Shown in pieces: positions 7,142 through 7,317 of a stretch of DNA of 7,317 nt. Position 1 is the stretch's first letter, and each line of letters starts with the position of its first letter. Source of the stretch: Chitinophagaceae bacterium (lineage in GTDB: Bacteria > Bacteroidota > Bacteroidia > Chitinophagales > Chitinophagaceae); the NCBI GenBank assembly GCA_014379785.1, contig JACMLD010000410.1, positions 1-7,317 on the forward strand. Direction: 5' to 3'. The notes under the pieces are model-generated. The model searched no databases. It was not told the origin of the DNA and worked only from the letters and a program-made list of their open reading frames with translations. The position numbers and the translations under genes were made by a program.

Positions 7142-7317
7142 TTAGTTCAATTTTGAAAATGTCATTTTAAACTTCACTTTTTTGTCGGCGACTTCTTCTT
7201 TTTTCATCACCCATAAAGGAAAATATTTACCCTCGGCCCAGTTGTCGATAAAGTTGTCGTAGTATTTGCTGCCGGGGTTTCCGTTTTGACCACCGGGATA
7301 CACACCATAAGCTTCAG
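7142..7317 (-). CDS. Penicillin acylase (S45, Ntn-hydrolase) family protein, C-terminal fragment cut by window edge
   Basis: Only the last 57 complete codons are inside the window; the minus-strand frame is open from base 7317 to a TAA at 7144-7142. The translated fragment includes GVYPGGQNGNPGSKYYDNF, then DNWAEGKYFPLW and a Lys-rich end finishing in MTFSKLN. The GGQ-x-GNPGS-x-YYD pattern followed by W-x-x-GKY-x-PLW is the hallmark C-terminal segment of the beta subunit in penicillin/cephalosporin acylase-like proteins, which are usually periplasmic, self-processing N-terminal nucleophile amidases. The nucleophile Ser and processing site would be far upstream, outside the window, so activity cannot be judged; Bacteroidota members often have uncharacterised amide or acyl-homoserine-lactone substrates. 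It ends 9 nt before the membrane-protein gene, consistent with it heading the same transcript as that gene and the DUF5686 gene. Confidence 0.85.
   Translation of the reverse strand, partial: EAYGVYPGGQNGNPGSKYYDNFIDNWAEGKYFPLWVMKKEEVADKKVKFKMTFSKLN

Overview
The window looks like a chromosomal segment from a Bacteroidota member, most likely close to Chitinophagaceae. Several things point there: a DUF5686 outer-membrane protein with an N-terminal carboxypeptidase-regulatory-like domain, an S8 peptidase with a Bacteroidota-type long insert, starts with little or no Shine-Dalgarno sequence, and a TAnnTTTG-type promoter box just in front of trhO. The genus assignment is inference. No mobile elements, tRNA or rRNA genes, or CRISPR arrays are visible.

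Plus-strand half (1-3226). The window opens inside a subtilisin-like S8 peptidase whose Asp, His, Asn and Ser active-site residues are all present, with about 230 residues between Asp and His. A clear intrinsic terminator (1541-1568) follows it. Next comes a two-gene unit: a DinB-fold putative metal-dependent protein, then 7 nt later a seven-bladed-propeller 'lactonase family' protein with a signal peptide.

Minus-strand half (3210-7317). Reading right to left, there is the C-terminal end of a penicillin acylase (S45) family protein cut by the window edge, then 9 nt later a 116-residue four-helix membrane protein of unknown function. That gene overlaps by ATGA the start of a large DUF5686 outer-membrane barrel protein. 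After a 36-nt gap that holds a promoter-like element comes trhO, a rhodanese-type tRNA U34 hydroxylase. The spacing suggests one transcript for the first three genes and a partly independent promoter for trhO. The two halves converge, and the stop regions of the lactonase gene and trhO overlap by 17 nt with no convincing terminator between them.

Functionally, most products act in the cell envelope or periplasm (S8 peptidase, secreted propeller protein, S45 acylase, membrane protein, outer-membrane barrel). TrhO is a cytoplasmic tRNA-modification enzyme. Nearly every gene belongs to a recognisable family. The least explained piece is the small membrane protein translationally coupled to the DUF5686 gene.
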